NCBI GenBank assembly: GCA_041917295.1
Contig: JAYRXX010000021.1
Location: 169,130 to 233,129 of the forward strand
DNA from: JADKHR01 sp041917295
Lineage (GTDB): Bacteria; Elusimicrobiota; Elusimicrobia; FEN-1173
Direction of reading: 5' to 3'
DNA: 64,000 nucleotides
The notes under the pieces were generated by a model. The model did no database searches, was not told the origin of the DNA, and saw only the letters and a program-made list of their open reading frames with translations. Positions within the stretch are counted from its first letter, which is position 1, and each line of letters starts with the position of its first letter. This document shows positions 8,302-17,365 of this stretch, piece by piece. The position numbers and the translations under genes were made by a program.

Positions 8302-9375
8302 GTGGACATCGGCATTGTCGGACTTCCCAACGTAGGAAAATCAACATTGTTTAACGCCCTGACCGGCGCGGCGGCGGCCGCCAGCAACTTTCCGTTCACC
8401 ACCATTGACCCCAACGTGGGCATTGTTCCTTTGGCCGACGATCGGCTGACGGTGTTGGGCAACATGTTTTCCAGTGAAAAAGTCACGCCCGGCGGGATCA
8501 AGTTCGTGGACATCGCGGGTTTGGTCAAAGGGGCCAGCCAGGGCGAGGGGTTGGGCAATAAGTTTTTGTCCCACATTCGCGCCGTGGACGCGGTGGCCCA
8601 CGTGGTCCGCTGTTTCCACGACACCAACGTCATCAACGTGCTGGGCGCCTTAAACCCCGGCGAAGCCGCCGACATCATCGAAACCGAACTGTTGCTCGCC
8701 GATTTGCAACAGGCCGAAAAGGCTCTCGAAAAACTGCAAGGTCCGATCCGCTCCGGCGATAAAAAGGCCAAAGAGCGGGCTGAAACCATCGAAGGCCTGA
8801 TCAAGGGATTTAAAGAGGGCCGGTCGGCCCGGTCCCAAAATGTTCCGGCGGACATCCAATTGGAGCAGGGATTTTTAACCGGCAAGCCGGTCTTGTATGT
8901 GGCCAACACCGACGAGCAGGGCCCCGACCCCGCTTTGTTAAGCGCCTTGGAAACCCGCGCCAAAACCGAAAACGCCCGCGTGGTCACCCTGTGCGCTAAA
9001 ATGGAGGCGGAAATTGTTCAACTGCCTTTGGACGAACGGGCCTCCTATTACGAGTCGGCCGGAATCCAGGAACCAGGGCTGGCTCGGTTGGCCCGGGCCG
9101 GTAAAGAATTGCTGGGCCTTATTTCCTTTTTTACAGCCGGTCCCCAGGAAACCCGCGCGTGGATTATCCCCCGCGGAACAAAAGCCGTGAAAGCCGCCGG
9201 AAAAATCCACACGGACATCGAGCGGGGATTTATCCGCGCCGAACTGTACAAATACGACGACCTGGTGCGGTTGGGATCGTATAAAGCCCTGCAAGAGAAA
9301 GGCCTTGTGTCCATTGAGGGAAAAGATTACGAAATGAAAGACGGCGACGTGGTCTATTTCCGGTTCAATGTCTAA
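8302..9375 (+). CDS. ychF: Ribosome-associated ATPase/GTPase YchF
   Basis: 357 residues, GTG start. G1 is GLPNVGKSTLFNALTG, FTTIDPNVG follows, and G3 is DIAGLVKGAS. A coiled-coil insert spans about 130-200 and a C-terminal TGS-like domain ends in DGDVVYFRFNV. YchF (Obg family) prefers ATP and associates with ribosomes and stress responses. Length and motif order match the family exactly. It lies 3 nt after the deaminase gene and overlaps the next small gene by 8 nt. Confidence 0.95.
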   Translation: MDIGIVGLPNVGKSTLFNALTGAAAAASNFPFTTIDPNVGIVPLADDRLTVLGNMFSSEKVTPGGIKFVDIAGLVKGASQGEGLGNKFLSHIRAVDAVAHVVRCFHDTNVINVLGALNPGEAADIIETELLLADLQQAEKALEKLQGPIRSGDKKAKERAETIEGLIKGFKEGRSARSQNVPADIQLEQGFLTGKPVLYVANTDEQGPDPALLSALETRAKTENARVVTLCAKMEAEIVQLPLDERASYYESAGIQEPGLARLARAGKELLGLISFFTAGPQETRAWIIPRGTKAVKAAGKIHTDIERGFIRAELYKYDDLVRLGSYKALQEKGLVSIEGKDYEMKDGDVVYFRFNV

Positions 9376-9595
9376 TATGACCCAAGACATTGAAAAAAAG
9401 GAAAATCACAGAACTTTATTCTTAAAAACCCTGGCGTTTTCGGGGTGGGGCGCGGCGATTCTGTTGTTGCTATTGGGATCGTATTATCTCAACAAAATGC
9501 ATTTGGAAATCGTGTCCATGCAACGGGAAAACAAAGAGTTGAAATTAAGCCTTGAACGGGCCCGCGCCCGCCAATCGTTTTCTCAAGAACAATAA
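9368..9595 (+). CDS. Small single-pass membrane protein with coiled coil
   Basis: 75 residues. A charged N-terminus is followed by one membrane span (about 24-42, GWGAAILLLLLGSYYL) and an acidic/basic helix (MQRENKELKLSLERARAR) with heptad character. The start overlaps ychF by 8 nt and the 3' end overlaps the convergent epimerase gene by 13 nt. Its topology recalls small cell-division or septation proteins, but no motif identifies it. The function is unknown. Confidence 0.5.
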   Translation: MSNMTQDIEKKENHRTLFLKTLAFSGWGAAILLLLLGSYYLNKMHLEIVSMQRENKELKLSLERARARQSFSQEQ

Positions 9596-10530
9596 TCCAA
9601 ATACCAATCCACAAACCGGCGCACGCCGGTTTCGATGTCGACGGTGGGTCGATACCCCAACCTCCGGATCGACGTTTCGATGTCGGCCCAAGTGGCCACC
9701 ACGTCCCCCGGCTGAAGGGGGCGCAACCGTCGTCGGGCTTTTTTCCCGGTCGCCGCTTCGATGGCCCGGATGAACCGGTCCAACGTGACAGGTTGATTGT
9801 TGCCCAAATTGTAAATGGCCCATGGGTCGTTGCGGTCCAACGCGGCCAACACGCCCGACACGATGTCCGAAACGTAGGTAAAATCCCGCTTCATCCGGCC
9901 TCGGTTAAAGACGTCGATGGGTTTTCCCTCCAACACGGCTTTCGTGAAAGAAAAATACGCCATGTCCGGCCGGCCCCAAGGCCCGTACACCGTAAAAAAC
10001 CGCAACCCCGTACAATGAATTCCATACAGGTGATGATAGACGTGGGCGGTAAGCTCGTTGGCTCGTTTGGTGGCCGCGTAAAGGGAAACCGGATGGTCCA
10101 CCCGGTCGTCCACGGAAAATGGAACCTTTTTGTTGTCCCCGTACACCGACGAAGAGGAAGCAAACACAAACGTGCCCACGCCCCGTTCGCGGGCCCATTC
10201 GAGCATATTCAATGTTCCCAAAGCGTTGGATTGTTCATAAACAAGGGGATGCGTGATGGAGTATCGAACGCCGGCTTGGGCGCCCAAGTGGCAGATTTGG
10301 TCCACCCGGTCTCCCCGGAGAGCGCGACGCACGGCGGCCCCGTCGGCCATGTCCACTGTTCGGATCGGCACCCCAGGAATCAACGCTTTCACCCGGTCCC
10401 GTTTAAGGCGCGGATTGTAATAGGAATTAAAATTGTCCAAACCAATCACACGGTCGCCCCGCTCAACCAAAGCGCGGGCTGTCCACGCGCCGATGAAACC
10501 GGCGGCGCCGGTCACAAGAACGGTTTTCAT
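9583..10530 (-). CDS. NAD-dependent epimerase, UDP-glucuronate 4-epimerase-like
   Basis: 315 residues of an extended short-chain dehydrogenase. NAD binding is at VTGAAGFIGAWTARAL, the catalytic Ser is in FASSSSVYG, and the YAATKRANE segment supplies the YxxxK pair. LDNFNSYYNPRLKRDR, GPWGRPDMAYFSFTKA and RDFTYVSDI are typical of UDP-glucuronate to UDP-galacturonate epimerases. It probably makes a nucleotide sugar for surface polysaccharide. It overlaps rdgB by 4 nt. The exact substrate is not proven by sequence alone. Confidence 0.82.
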   Translation of the reverse strand: MKTVLVTGAAGFIGAWTARALVERGDRVIGLDNFNSYYNPRLKRDRVKALIPGVPIRTVDMADGAAVRRALRGDRVDQICHLGAQAGVRYSITHPLVYEQSNALGTLNMLEWARERGVGTFVFASSSSVYGDNKKVPFSVDDRVDHPVSLYAATKRANELTAHVYHHLYGIHCTGLRFFTVYGPWGRPDMAYFSFTKAVLEGKPIDVFNRGRMKRDFTYVSDIVSGVLAALDRNDPWAIYNLGNNQPVTLDRFIRAIEAATGKKARRRLRPLQPGDVVATWADIETSIRRLGYRPTVDIETGVRRFVDWYLDYCS

Positions 10531-11129
10531 TTTCGGACCCGGCGCAAATAGGCGGCGGCGCGGGTGAACGCTTTGGCCCGATGGCTGATTTTATTTTTTT
10601 GCGCCAAGGTCATTTGCGCGAACGTTCGTCCTACCCCCCGGGGTTCGAAGACCGGGTCGTAACCGAACCCCCGGGCCCCCTGGGCTTCGTCGGTGATAAA
10701 ACCCGCGCAGCGACCCTCGAAAATTTTCTCGTGCCCCTCCGGCGTGACGAACGCCACCACCGTCCGGAACACCGCCCGCCGTTGCCCCCGTTTTATCCCC
10801 TCCATCAACCGCAACACTTTGCGGGTGTTGTCGGTGTAAGAGCACCCCGACCCGGCAAACCGAGCCGAATACACCCCCGGCCGACCGCCCAACGCGGCGA
10901 TCTCCAGACCCGTGTCGTCGGAAAGAGCCGCGCACCCGGTTTCTTTCACGGCCCGGCGAGCTTTCAAGAGGGCGTTGGCTTCCAATGTTTTTCCGGTTTC
11001 CCGAACGGTGTACGGCGGAGGAAATTCGTCCAACCCGCGAACGTCGTAGGCGCCCCGACTCAAGAGGCGGCGAATTTCGCGAAGTTTGTCCGCATTATGG
11101 GTTGCGATGACCAGAACAGGTTTTTTCAA
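10527..11129 (-). CDS. rdgB: RdgB/HAM1 non-canonical purine NTP pyrophosphatase
   Basis: 200 residues. N-terminal ATHNADKLREI, then ETGKTLEANALLKAR, SDDTGLEI, GRPGVYSARF, GFGYDPVFEP and the closing KNKISHRAKA are the ordered RdgB motifs. It hydrolyses ITP, dITP and XTP to monophosphates, keeping them out of DNA and RNA. It overlaps both neighbours by 4 nt, so the MBL hydrolase, rdgB and the epimerase are probably one transcript. Confidence 0.94.
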   Translation of the reverse strand: MKKPVLVIATHNADKLREIRRLLSRGAYDVRGLDEFPPPYTVRETGKTLEANALLKARRAVKETGCAALSDDTGLEIAALGGRPGVYSARFAGSGCSYTDNTRKVLRLMEGIKRGQRRAVFRTVVAFVTPEGHEKIFEGRCAGFITDEAQGARGFGYDPVFEPRGVGRTFAQMTLAQKNKISHRAKAFTRAAAYLRRVRK

Positions 11130-12028
11130 GGCAGGGCGATCTCAAGGCCCTCCCGGGCCGCGTCGACGTCCAGCGACAAGCCTCGGGATCGCACCAAGGC
11201 CTGGGCCTTTTCCACTTCTTTGTCCAGGGCCGCGTCGGTGCGGTCCGGGTCGTGATGAAACAACATCAGTTTTTTCACATGGCCTTGGGCGGCCATTTCC
11301 ACGGCGAACTCGAAAAAGCTGTGGCCCCATCCCAAGCGGGACGGGTATTCGTCCTGGGTGTACTGCCCATCGTGAATCAACACATCGGCTCCCTCGAAAA
11401 AGTCCACCAGCAACAGGTCTTCTCGTTCCAGTTCCACCTTTCCGCTTTTGAGATCGTCAAAAATTTCGGCTTTGCGGGCCTGTTGGCGCAACAGGTATCG
11501 AAACGGCTCGTTGTCGGTCATGTAAACCACTTTGCTTTTGCCGTTTTCGATTTTGTAGGCCAGAGCCAACCCCGGATGGTTGATGTAGGCCGGTGTGATG
11601 GTCCACCCGTTTAAGTTGAGCGGGCGCGTGGTCACTTGGACAAACTGCAGTTCGGCGGGCATTTCCGCCATGGTGACGGGAAAATATTCCGGGCTCATTT
11701 GGCCCACGAAAATATTTTCCAGTTTGCGGCCCGTGCCTTCACACCCGTACACGGTGAACTTGTTGTTTTTCCCATACAGGGGACGAAAGAACGGAAACCC
11801 CACAATATGATCGAAATGGAAATGGCTGATGAACAGATGGCCTTCCACCCGGCCGGCGGATCGACGCAACAAGTCCTCGCCCAGCGGACGGATCCCGGTG
11901 CCCGCATCAAAAATCGCCAGCGTATCGCTGTTCGAAATTTCAACGCAAGCGGTGTTCCCGCCATACTTGGTGGTGTGGGGGCCCGGAGCGGATATGGACC
12001 CCCGAGTGCCCCAAAATTTAATGTTCAT
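11126..12028 (-). CDS. MBL-fold metallo-hydrolase
   Basis: 300 residues of the metallo-beta-lactamase fold. It has the metal motif HFHFDH (about 70-75), an opening FWGTRGSISAPGPHT typical of the cyclic-phosphodiesterase/PhnP-like branch, DAGTGIRPLG, and a late GWGHSFFEFA..FHHDP segment supplying further histidines. The opening is common in uncharacterised hydrolases acting on phosphodiesters or cyclic nucleotides. It is the first gene of a leftward operon with rdgB and the epimerase. The substrate is unknown. Confidence 0.8.
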   Translation of the reverse strand: MNIKFWGTRGSISAPGPHTTKYGGNTACVEISNSDTLAIFDAGTGIRPLGEDLLRRSAGRVEGHLFISHFHFDHIVGFPFFRPLYGKNNKFTVYGCEGTGRKLENIFVGQMSPEYFPVTMAEMPAELQFVQVTTRPLNLNGWTITPAYINHPGLALAYKIENGKSKVVYMTDNEPFRYLLRQQARKAEIFDDLKSGKVELEREDLLLVDFFEGADVLIHDGQYTQDEYPSRLGWGHSFFEFAVEMAAQGHVKKLMLFHHDPDRTDAALDKEVEKAQALVRSRGLSLDVDAAREGLEIALP

Positions 12029-12074
12029 TGTGCTTATTATTGTTCATGACCCGTGTTTCGTCAAGGTTTTTCAC

Positions 12075-12112
12075 AAAAAAGCCCCCCTTCCCGATCCCCA
12101 GGGAAGGGGGGC
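12075..12112 (-). terminator. Rho-independent terminator after gapA
   Basis: A perfect 12-bp stem (12081-12092 with 12101-12112) and an 8-nt loop are followed, on the leftward strand, by six T (12080-12075). It lies 18 nt after the gapA stop. Confidence 0.85.
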
Positions 12113-12129
12113 GGAGAAACCGCCAGGTC

Positions 12130-13173
12130 TTACTTGGACAAGATGTAGGTGACCAGTTCCACCACGCGGTTGGAATAGCCCCACTCGTTGTCGTACCAGC
12201 TGACCAGTTTAAAGAACCGCTTGTTCAGCTCGATGCCCGACCCTTCGTCGAAAATCGACGAGGCTTTGTGGTGGATGAAATCCGAGCTGACCACTTCGTC
12301 GGACGTCACTTCCAAAATACCTTTGAGATAGGTCTCGCTGGCCTTTTTCATGGCGGCCGCGATTTCCTTGTAGCTGGTTTCTTTCACGGTTCGCACGGTC
12401 AAGTCGACCACCGACACCGTGGGGGTGGGCACGCGAAACGCCATGCCGGTCAGTTTGCCCTTCACTTCGGGGATGGCCAACCCCACCGCTTTCGCCGCGC
12501 CCGTGGTGGACGGAATGATGTTTTGAGCCGCGGTCCGGCCGCCTTTCCAGTCTTTCTTGGAAGGACCGTCCACGGTTTTTTGCGTGGCGGTGTAAGAGTG
12601 GACCGTGGTCATCAAACCTTCCTCAATACCGAACCCCTCTTTCAAGAGAACGTGAACGATGGGGGCCAAGCAGTTGGTGGTGCAGGACGCATTGGAAATA
12701 ATGTTGTGTTTGGCCGGATCGTATTTGCCTTCGTTAACGCCCATGACAACGGTGATGTCTTCGTTTTTCGCGGGGGCCGTGATGATCACTTTTTTCGCGC
12801 CGGCGGCCAGGTGGCCTTTCGCTTTTTCGCCGTCCGTGAACAAGCCCGTGGACTCGATCACGATTTCCACACCCAGCTCTTTCCAGGGGAGGCCGGAGGG
12901 ATCCTTGGCGCTGACCACTTTAATTTCGCTGCCGTTGACGACCAACACATCGTCTTCAGGTTTGTCGGCGGAGGATTTTTTTGATGTCACGGTGCCGTTA
13001 AAACGGCCCTGAATCGAATCGTATTTCAGCAAATAAGCCAAATTGTCGGCGGGCACGATATCGCCCACAGCCACCACGTCCAGCTTTTTGCCCAGAAGAC
13101 CCTGTTCCACGAGCGCGCGAAACACCAGCCGCCCGATTCGTCCGAAACCATTGATCGCAACTTTGACCGCCAT
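12130..13173 (-). CDS. gapA: Glyceraldehyde-3-phosphate dehydrogenase, type I
   Basis: 347 residues. The NAD-binding GFGRIGRLVFRAL opens the protein, SNASCTTNCLAP carries the catalytic cysteine, and TVHSYTATQ, TGAAKAVG and SWYDNEWGYSNRV complete the family motifs. It converts glyceraldehyde 3-phosphate to 1,3-bisphosphoglycerate in glycolysis and gluconeogenesis. AAGGAGG lies 6 nt before the ATG. It is a single-gene unit with its own promoter (13231-13260) and terminator (12075-12112). A lysine-rich loop around residues 70-78 is a little longer than usual. Confidence 0.96.
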   Translation of the reverse strand: MAVKVAINGFGRIGRLVFRALVEQGLLGKKLDVVAVGDIVPADNLAYLLKYDSIQGRFNGTVTSKKSSADKPEDDVLVVNGSEIKVVSAKDPSGLPWKELGVEIVIESTGLFTDGEKAKGHLAAGAKKVIITAPAKNEDITVVMGVNEGKYDPAKHNIISNASCTTNCLAPIVHVLLKEGFGIEEGLMTTVHSYTATQKTVDGPSKKDWKGGRTAAQNIIPSTTGAAKAVGLAIPEVKGKLTGMAFRVPTPTVSVVDLTVRTVKETSYKEIAAAMKKASETYLKGILEVTSDEVVSSDFIHHKASSIFDEGSGIELNKRFFKLVSWYDNEWGYSNRVVELVTYILSK

Positions 13174-13230
13174 GTGATGCCTCCTTAAGGATTAACGCGT
13201 GTATTCAAAAAAAAATGTATCGGAAGTCGA

Positions 13231-13260
13231 ATTCTAGGAAATAACCGGGCCGGGCGTCAA
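13231..13260 (-). promoter_or_regulatory. sigma70-type promoter of gapA
   Basis: Read leftward, TTGACG (13260-13255) overlaps the stop codon of the response regulator gene and is followed, after 18 bp, by TAGAAT (13236-13231). The leader to gapA would be about 50 nt and contains a run of nine T residues. Confidence 0.6.
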
Positions 13261-13652
13261 TTCGCCGTCGACGAAGAGGCGGGGGAGACCCCGCTTAACA
13301 ACCGCCGGACCCGTTCCACCAACAATTTGGGTTCCGCCGGTTTCGAGAGAAAATCGTCGGCACCCACCCCCAAGGCCTGGTGGCGGTCGGCGGAAAACGT
13401 TTTGGCCGACAAAATCAAAATTTTAATACCCGCGGTTTTATCGGATTGCTTTAATCGATGGCAGACTTCGTAGCCATGAACTTCAGGCAACATCACGTCC
13501 AACACGATCAGGTCCGGGACCTGGGCCGCCACGGCGTCAAGCGCTTGCTGTCCGTCGCAGGCAACCCGCACCCGATGGCCGGCCTGGTTTAGCACGAACC
13601 GAATAAACTCCCGGTTCGCTTCGTCGTCTTCCACCACCAAAATGTCCGCCAT
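13257..13652 (-). CDS. Single-domain response regulator
   Basis: 131 residues covering one receiver domain and nothing else. Acidic pocket residues are in VEDDEAN, the phospho-acceptor Asp is in LIVLDVMLPEVHG, the Thr/Ser position is LSAKTFS, and the Lys is in FLSKPAEPKLL. The C-terminus is a short Ser-rich tail. The start is placed at MADILVVEDD; the frame runs 24 codons further up to 13724, but those residues look non-coding. No histidine kinase is nearby, so the partner is unknown. It is divergent from valS. Confidence 0.85.
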   Translation of the reverse strand: MADILVVEDDEANREFIRFVLNQAGHRVRVACDGQQALDAVAAQVPDLIVLDVMLPEVHGYEVCHRLKQSDKTAGIKILILSAKTFSADRHQALGVGADDFLSKPAEPKLLVERVRRLLSGVSPASSSTAN

Positions 13653-13726
13653 CGCGTTGGGCCCGCCCTGGGAACGTCTCCCTTTATCCGATGGAGACGT
13701 TGATTTTGTCTCAATTATAAACAATA

Positions 13727-16513
13727 ATGCGCAAAATGCAACGTCCCCAAGACATTCCCAGCGTCTACAGCCCGGAAGAAACCGAAGCCAAGTGGTATCC
13801 CCTTTGGGAATCCCGCGGTTCGTTTAAACCCCGTCCCGATGGGAACCGGCCCGCTTACACGATTGTGATTCCCCCCCCGAACGTCACCGGATCTCTTCAC
13901 ATGGGTCACGCCCTCAACAACACCCTGCAGGATGTGCTGGTTCGATGGCGGCGAATGAAGGGCGACGCTGCCCTCTGGGTTCCCGGCACCGATCACGGCG
14001 GCATCGCCACTCAAAACGTCGTTGAAAAATTGCTTAAGAAAGAAGGCAAAACACGCCATGACTTTTCCCGGGACCAATTCCTGGACCGCATGTGGGCCTG
14101 GCGCAAGGAGTCCGGCGATACCATTTTGCATCAGCTCCGCCGCCTTGGCTGTTCGTTGGACTGGACCCGCACGCGCTTCACCATGGACGAAGCCAGTTCC
14201 CGGGCGGTGGCGGCGGCCTTCGTTGAATTTTTCAAACGGGGCTTAATTTACCAAGGCGTCCGCTTGGTCAACTGGTGCCCCCGATGCGCGACCGCATTGT
14301 CCGACATCGAAGTGGAGCACGAAGAGCGTTCCGGATCCCTGTGGCACATTCGCTACCCTTTTGCGGACGGCAACGGTGAAGTGATCGTCGCGACCACCCG
14401 GCCGGAAACCATGCTGGGCGACACCGCCGTGGCCGTGAACCCCGCCGACGGACGTTACACCGGCCAGGCGGGCCGGATGATTCGGTTGCCTCTCATGGAC
14501 CGGCCCATTCCGCTGGTGGCCGACGACGCGGTGGACGCGGCGTTCGGCACCGGCGCCGTTAAAGTGACGCCGGCCCACGACGCCACCGACTTTGAGATTG
14601 GCGCCCGTCACGGATTGCCCCACGAACGCGTCATCGGCTTCGATGGAAAAATGACGCCCCGGGCCGGCCCCTTCGCGGGATTGTCCATTAAAGAGTGTCG
14701 GGAAAAAGTGCTGGCCGCTCTGGAGGCCCAGGGTCTTCTGGTCAAAGTGGAGCCCCATCGGCACGCGGTGTCCACCTGCTATCGTTGTTCAACGGCCATT
14801 GAACCGTTGGAATCCAGCCAATGGTTTCTTAAAACCTCCGCCATGGCCGACGCCGCCGCCCGCGCCACCGAAGAAGGCCGCGTTCAAATCCATCCGGCGT
14901 CGTGGGCCAAACCCTATTTGGCGTGGTTGCACAACAACCGCGATTGGTGTGTGTCCCGGCAAATCTGGTGGGGTCACCAAATCCCCGTGTGGTACTGCCT
15001 GGACTGCGGCGACTATTCGGACGAAAAAGCCCGGCGGATTCGGGAAGACCCCGCGTTCAAAAATGAGAGCGTCAAATCGATTCTACGGGAAGGGGCCCGG
15101 TGTCCCATCGTCCAATCAGATCCTCCGTCCGCCTGCCCCCAGTGTGGCGGCAAAAACGTCGTGCGCGACCCCGATGTACTCGACACATGGTTTTCGTCTG
15201 GTCTCTGGCCATTGACCACATTGGGGTGGCCGGACGAAACCGACTCATTGCGGCGCCATTACCCCACGTCCGTTCTGGCCACGGGCCACGAAATTCTTTA
15301 CCTGTGGGTGGCGCGGATGGTGATGATGGGATTGGCCTTGCGAAACGACATCCCGTTTCGCGATGTGTTCATTCACGGGATCGTTCGCGACAAACAGGGC
15401 CGCAAAATGTCCAAGTCGCTCAACAACGTCATTGATCCGCTGGACATCATGAAAAAGTTCGGCACCGACGCCCTTCGCTTTGCGCTGGTGTCGCAAGCGT
15501 CGCCGGGCCGCGACATGCAAATGGCCGACGACAACTTCGTGGGCGCGCGCAATTTCGCCAACAAAATCTGGAACGCCAGCCGGTTCGTGATGATGAATCT
15601 CAACGGCTTTCGGCCGGAATCGATCCCCTTGGCGGACCGGTCTCCCGCCGACCGGTGGATCGTTCAGCGGTTTGCGGACACCGTGGGCGAAGTCAACGCT
15701 TATCTGACCCAATTCGATCCGTCCCAAGCGGCCCGATCGTTGTACGGATTTTTCTGGAACGATTTTTGCGATTGGTATATTGAACTCGTCAAGCCGCTGT
15801 TAACCGGCGCCGAAACGAACCGCGCTGGGATTTCCGCGCGGTCGGCCTTACAAACCCTCTCCGAGGTGCTTGACGGCGTTCTGCGGGCTTTGCATCCGAT
15901 CATGCCGTTTATCACCGAAGAATTGTGGCACGCCTTGTGGTCGACCTTGGGAACCAGCCCCGCGGGTTTGTTGATGGAAGGTCCCTTCGAGTGTCCGTGG
16001 TCCGGCCCGCTTTCAGACGACGAGGATCGCCGGGGTTTGGCGTTGGTTCAGGAGGCGGTCACGGCCCTGCGGACCGTTCGATCCGACATGAACGTCCCGC
16101 CGGGCAAACGGATCGCCGTGGTCGTCAATTTAACCTCGGCGTCGGTCCTCACGAAACAGCGTTTGTCCCGATTGTCTTCCCACATCGTTCATCTGGCCAA
16201 AATCGCCGAGTGGACCGTGGTTGAGAACGGCGAATGCCGCCGGCCGCCCCAGTCGGCGTCGGCGGTGATCAGCGATTTTGAGATTTTCATTCCGTTGGAG
16301 GGGCTGATTGATTTCGCCAAGGAACGGGTTCGGCTTGAAAAATGGAAAGCCGACGCCGCGGCCTCGTTGCTGCGCGACGAGGAACGGCTGGCCAACCCGG
16401 ACTTCCGCCAACGGGCCCCCGCCGACAAAGTGGCCGAAATTGAAACCCGCCGAACCGAAACCAAAGCCCAACTGGCCCGACTAGACGCGTTCCTGCGCGC
16501 CCTGGGGATGTAA
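13727..16513 (+). CDS. valS: Valyl-tRNA synthetase
   Basis: 928 residues, class I. The HIGH-type motif is PPNVTGSLHMGHALNNTL, the editing (CP1) domain has TTRPETMLGDTAVAV, zinc-like cysteine pairs occur (WCPRCA, CPQCGG), and the signature lysines are in GRKMSKSLNNVID. A C-terminal coiled coil of about 65 residues is typical of ValRS. A second in-frame ATG lies at 13736. No T-box leader is visible in the 74 nt upstream of the ATG. Confidence 0.96.
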   Translation: MRKMQRPQDIPSVYSPEETEAKWYPLWESRGSFKPRPDGNRPAYTIVIPPPNVTGSLHMGHALNNTLQDVLVRWRRMKGDAALWVPGTDHGGIATQNVVEKLLKKEGKTRHDFSRDQFLDRMWAWRKESGDTILHQLRRLGCSLDWTRTRFTMDEASSRAVAAAFVEFFKRGLIYQGVRLVNWCPRCATALSDIEVEHEERSGSLWHIRYPFADGNGEVIVATTRPETMLGDTAVAVNPADGRYTGQAGRMIRLPLMDRPIPLVADDAVDAAFGTGAVKVTPAHDATDFEIGARHGLPHERVIGFDGKMTPRAGPFAGLSIKECREKVLAALEAQGLLVKVEPHRHAVSTCYRCSTAIEPLESSQWFLKTSAMADAAARATEEGRVQIHPASWAKPYLAWLHNNRDWCVSRQIWWGHQIPVWYCLDCGDYSDEKARRIREDPAFKNESVKSILREGARCPIVQSDPPSACPQCGGKNVVRDPDVLDTWFSSGLWPLTTLGWPDETDSLRRHYPTSVLATGHEILYLWVARMVMMGLALRNDIPFRDVFIHGIVRDKQGRKMSKSLNNVIDPLDIMKKFGTDALRFALVSQASPGRDMQMADDNFVGARNFANKIWNASRFVMMNLNGFRPESIPLADRSPADRWIVQRFADTVGEVNAYLTQFDPSQAARSLYGFFWNDFCDWYIELVKPLLTGAETNRAGISARSALQTLSEVLDGVLRALHPIMPFITEELWHALWSTLGTSPAGLLMEGPFECPWSGPLSDDEDRRGLALVQEAVTALRTVRSDMNVPPGKRIAVVVNLTSASVLTKQRLSRLSSHIVHLAKIAEWTVVENGECRRPPQSASAVISDFEIFIPLEGLIDFAKERVRLEKWKADAAASLLRDEERLANPDFRQRAPADKVAEIETRRTETKAQLARLDAFLRALGM

Positions 16514-16552
16514 CGGGATTCACCCCGTCGCGCATTTTTTGTGTCCTTTTAG

Positions 16553-17365
16553 TTAGAAAAGGCAGGCGATTTTTTCGAGTGGCGTGAGGCGGGGGCGGGT
16601 GGTGAAGACGTCGAACCGGCGGGATTCGATTTTTTCCAGGAGCTTTCGATAAACCCGGCCCATCACCAAAGCGGGCCGAGCCATGCGGCGATCGCTGTCC
16701 GGCAACGCGGCCAACGCGGTTTCAAAGAGGCCCCGGGCCCGGTCGGCTTCAAATTTCAATAATTTCCGAAACCGGTCGTTATAAACCAAAGCCACGATGT
16801 CGCTGTCGTTGAGATTAAACCGAGCCAGGTCTTCTTGAGGCAAATAGATCCGATCGCGCAGGGCGTCGTCTTTGACGTCGCGGATCACGTTAACCAACTG
16901 CACGGCTTGGCCCAACGTCTCCGCAAATGTCCGGTGCCGAACCGGATCCAATCCGAAAATGGGTAAACACGCCAAGCCCACAGTGCCCGCGACGCCATAA
17001 CAATATCGTTTCAAGTCGTCCCAGTCAGAGTACCGCGTTTGCGTTAAATCCCGTTCCACCCCGTCCACCAGGTCCAATAAAAACCGCTTATCGATTGAAA
17101 AATCCCCCATCGCCCGTTTCAGAAGAGGCCACCCATCGGGACCCGCGGGGGATGCATTGCTCAGCGCTTTTCGCCACTCGTTCAAAAGGGACCGAGCCCG
17201 CGCCGGGTCACGGCCTTCCAAGCCCACCTCGTCCACCGCGTCGTCGACGGCCCGGGCGAACCCGTACACCGCCGCCAACGCGCGCCGCCGCTTCGGGGCC
17301 ATCAGCCAAAACGCCGGCGCGAAACTGCTCGACCGAAACGTGCCTGTCGCCGAGGAATTCGTCAT
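16553..17365 (-). CDS. hpnD: Presqualene diphosphate synthase HpnD-like
   Basis: 270 residues of the squalene/phytoene synthase family. The first Asp-rich motif is FARAVDDAVDE, the second is NVIRDVKDDALRDRIYLPQE, and TRYSDWDDLKRYCYGVAGTVG lies between them. It joins two farnesyl diphosphates head to head. Together with the adjacent hpnC it matches the HpnC/HpnD arrangement used in hopanoid or squalene synthesis, in which HpnD makes presqualene diphosphate. It overlaps hpnC by 4 nt. No hpnE or squalene-hopene cyclase is in the window. Confidence 0.85.
   Translation of the reverse strand: MTNSSATGTFRSSSFAPAFWLMAPKRRRALAAVYGFARAVDDAVDEVGLEGRDPARARSLLNEWRKALSNASPAGPDGWPLLKRAMGDFSIDKRFLLDLVDGVERDLTQTRYSDWDDLKRYCYGVAGTVGLACLPIFGLDPVRHRTFAETLGQAVQLVNVIRDVKDDALRDRIYLPQEDLARFNLNDSDIVALVYNDRFRKLLKFEADRARGLFETALAALPDSDRRMARPALVMGRVYRKLLEKIESRRFDVFTTRPRLTPLEKIACLF

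Noticed and set aside
13653..13726. T-box leader of valS
   Set aside because: The divergent spacer is only 74 bp and lacks T-box and terminator elements.
16513..16540. Terminator between valS and hpnD
   Set aside because: A 5-bp stem and a T-run are separated by six other bases; too weak to list as a feature.
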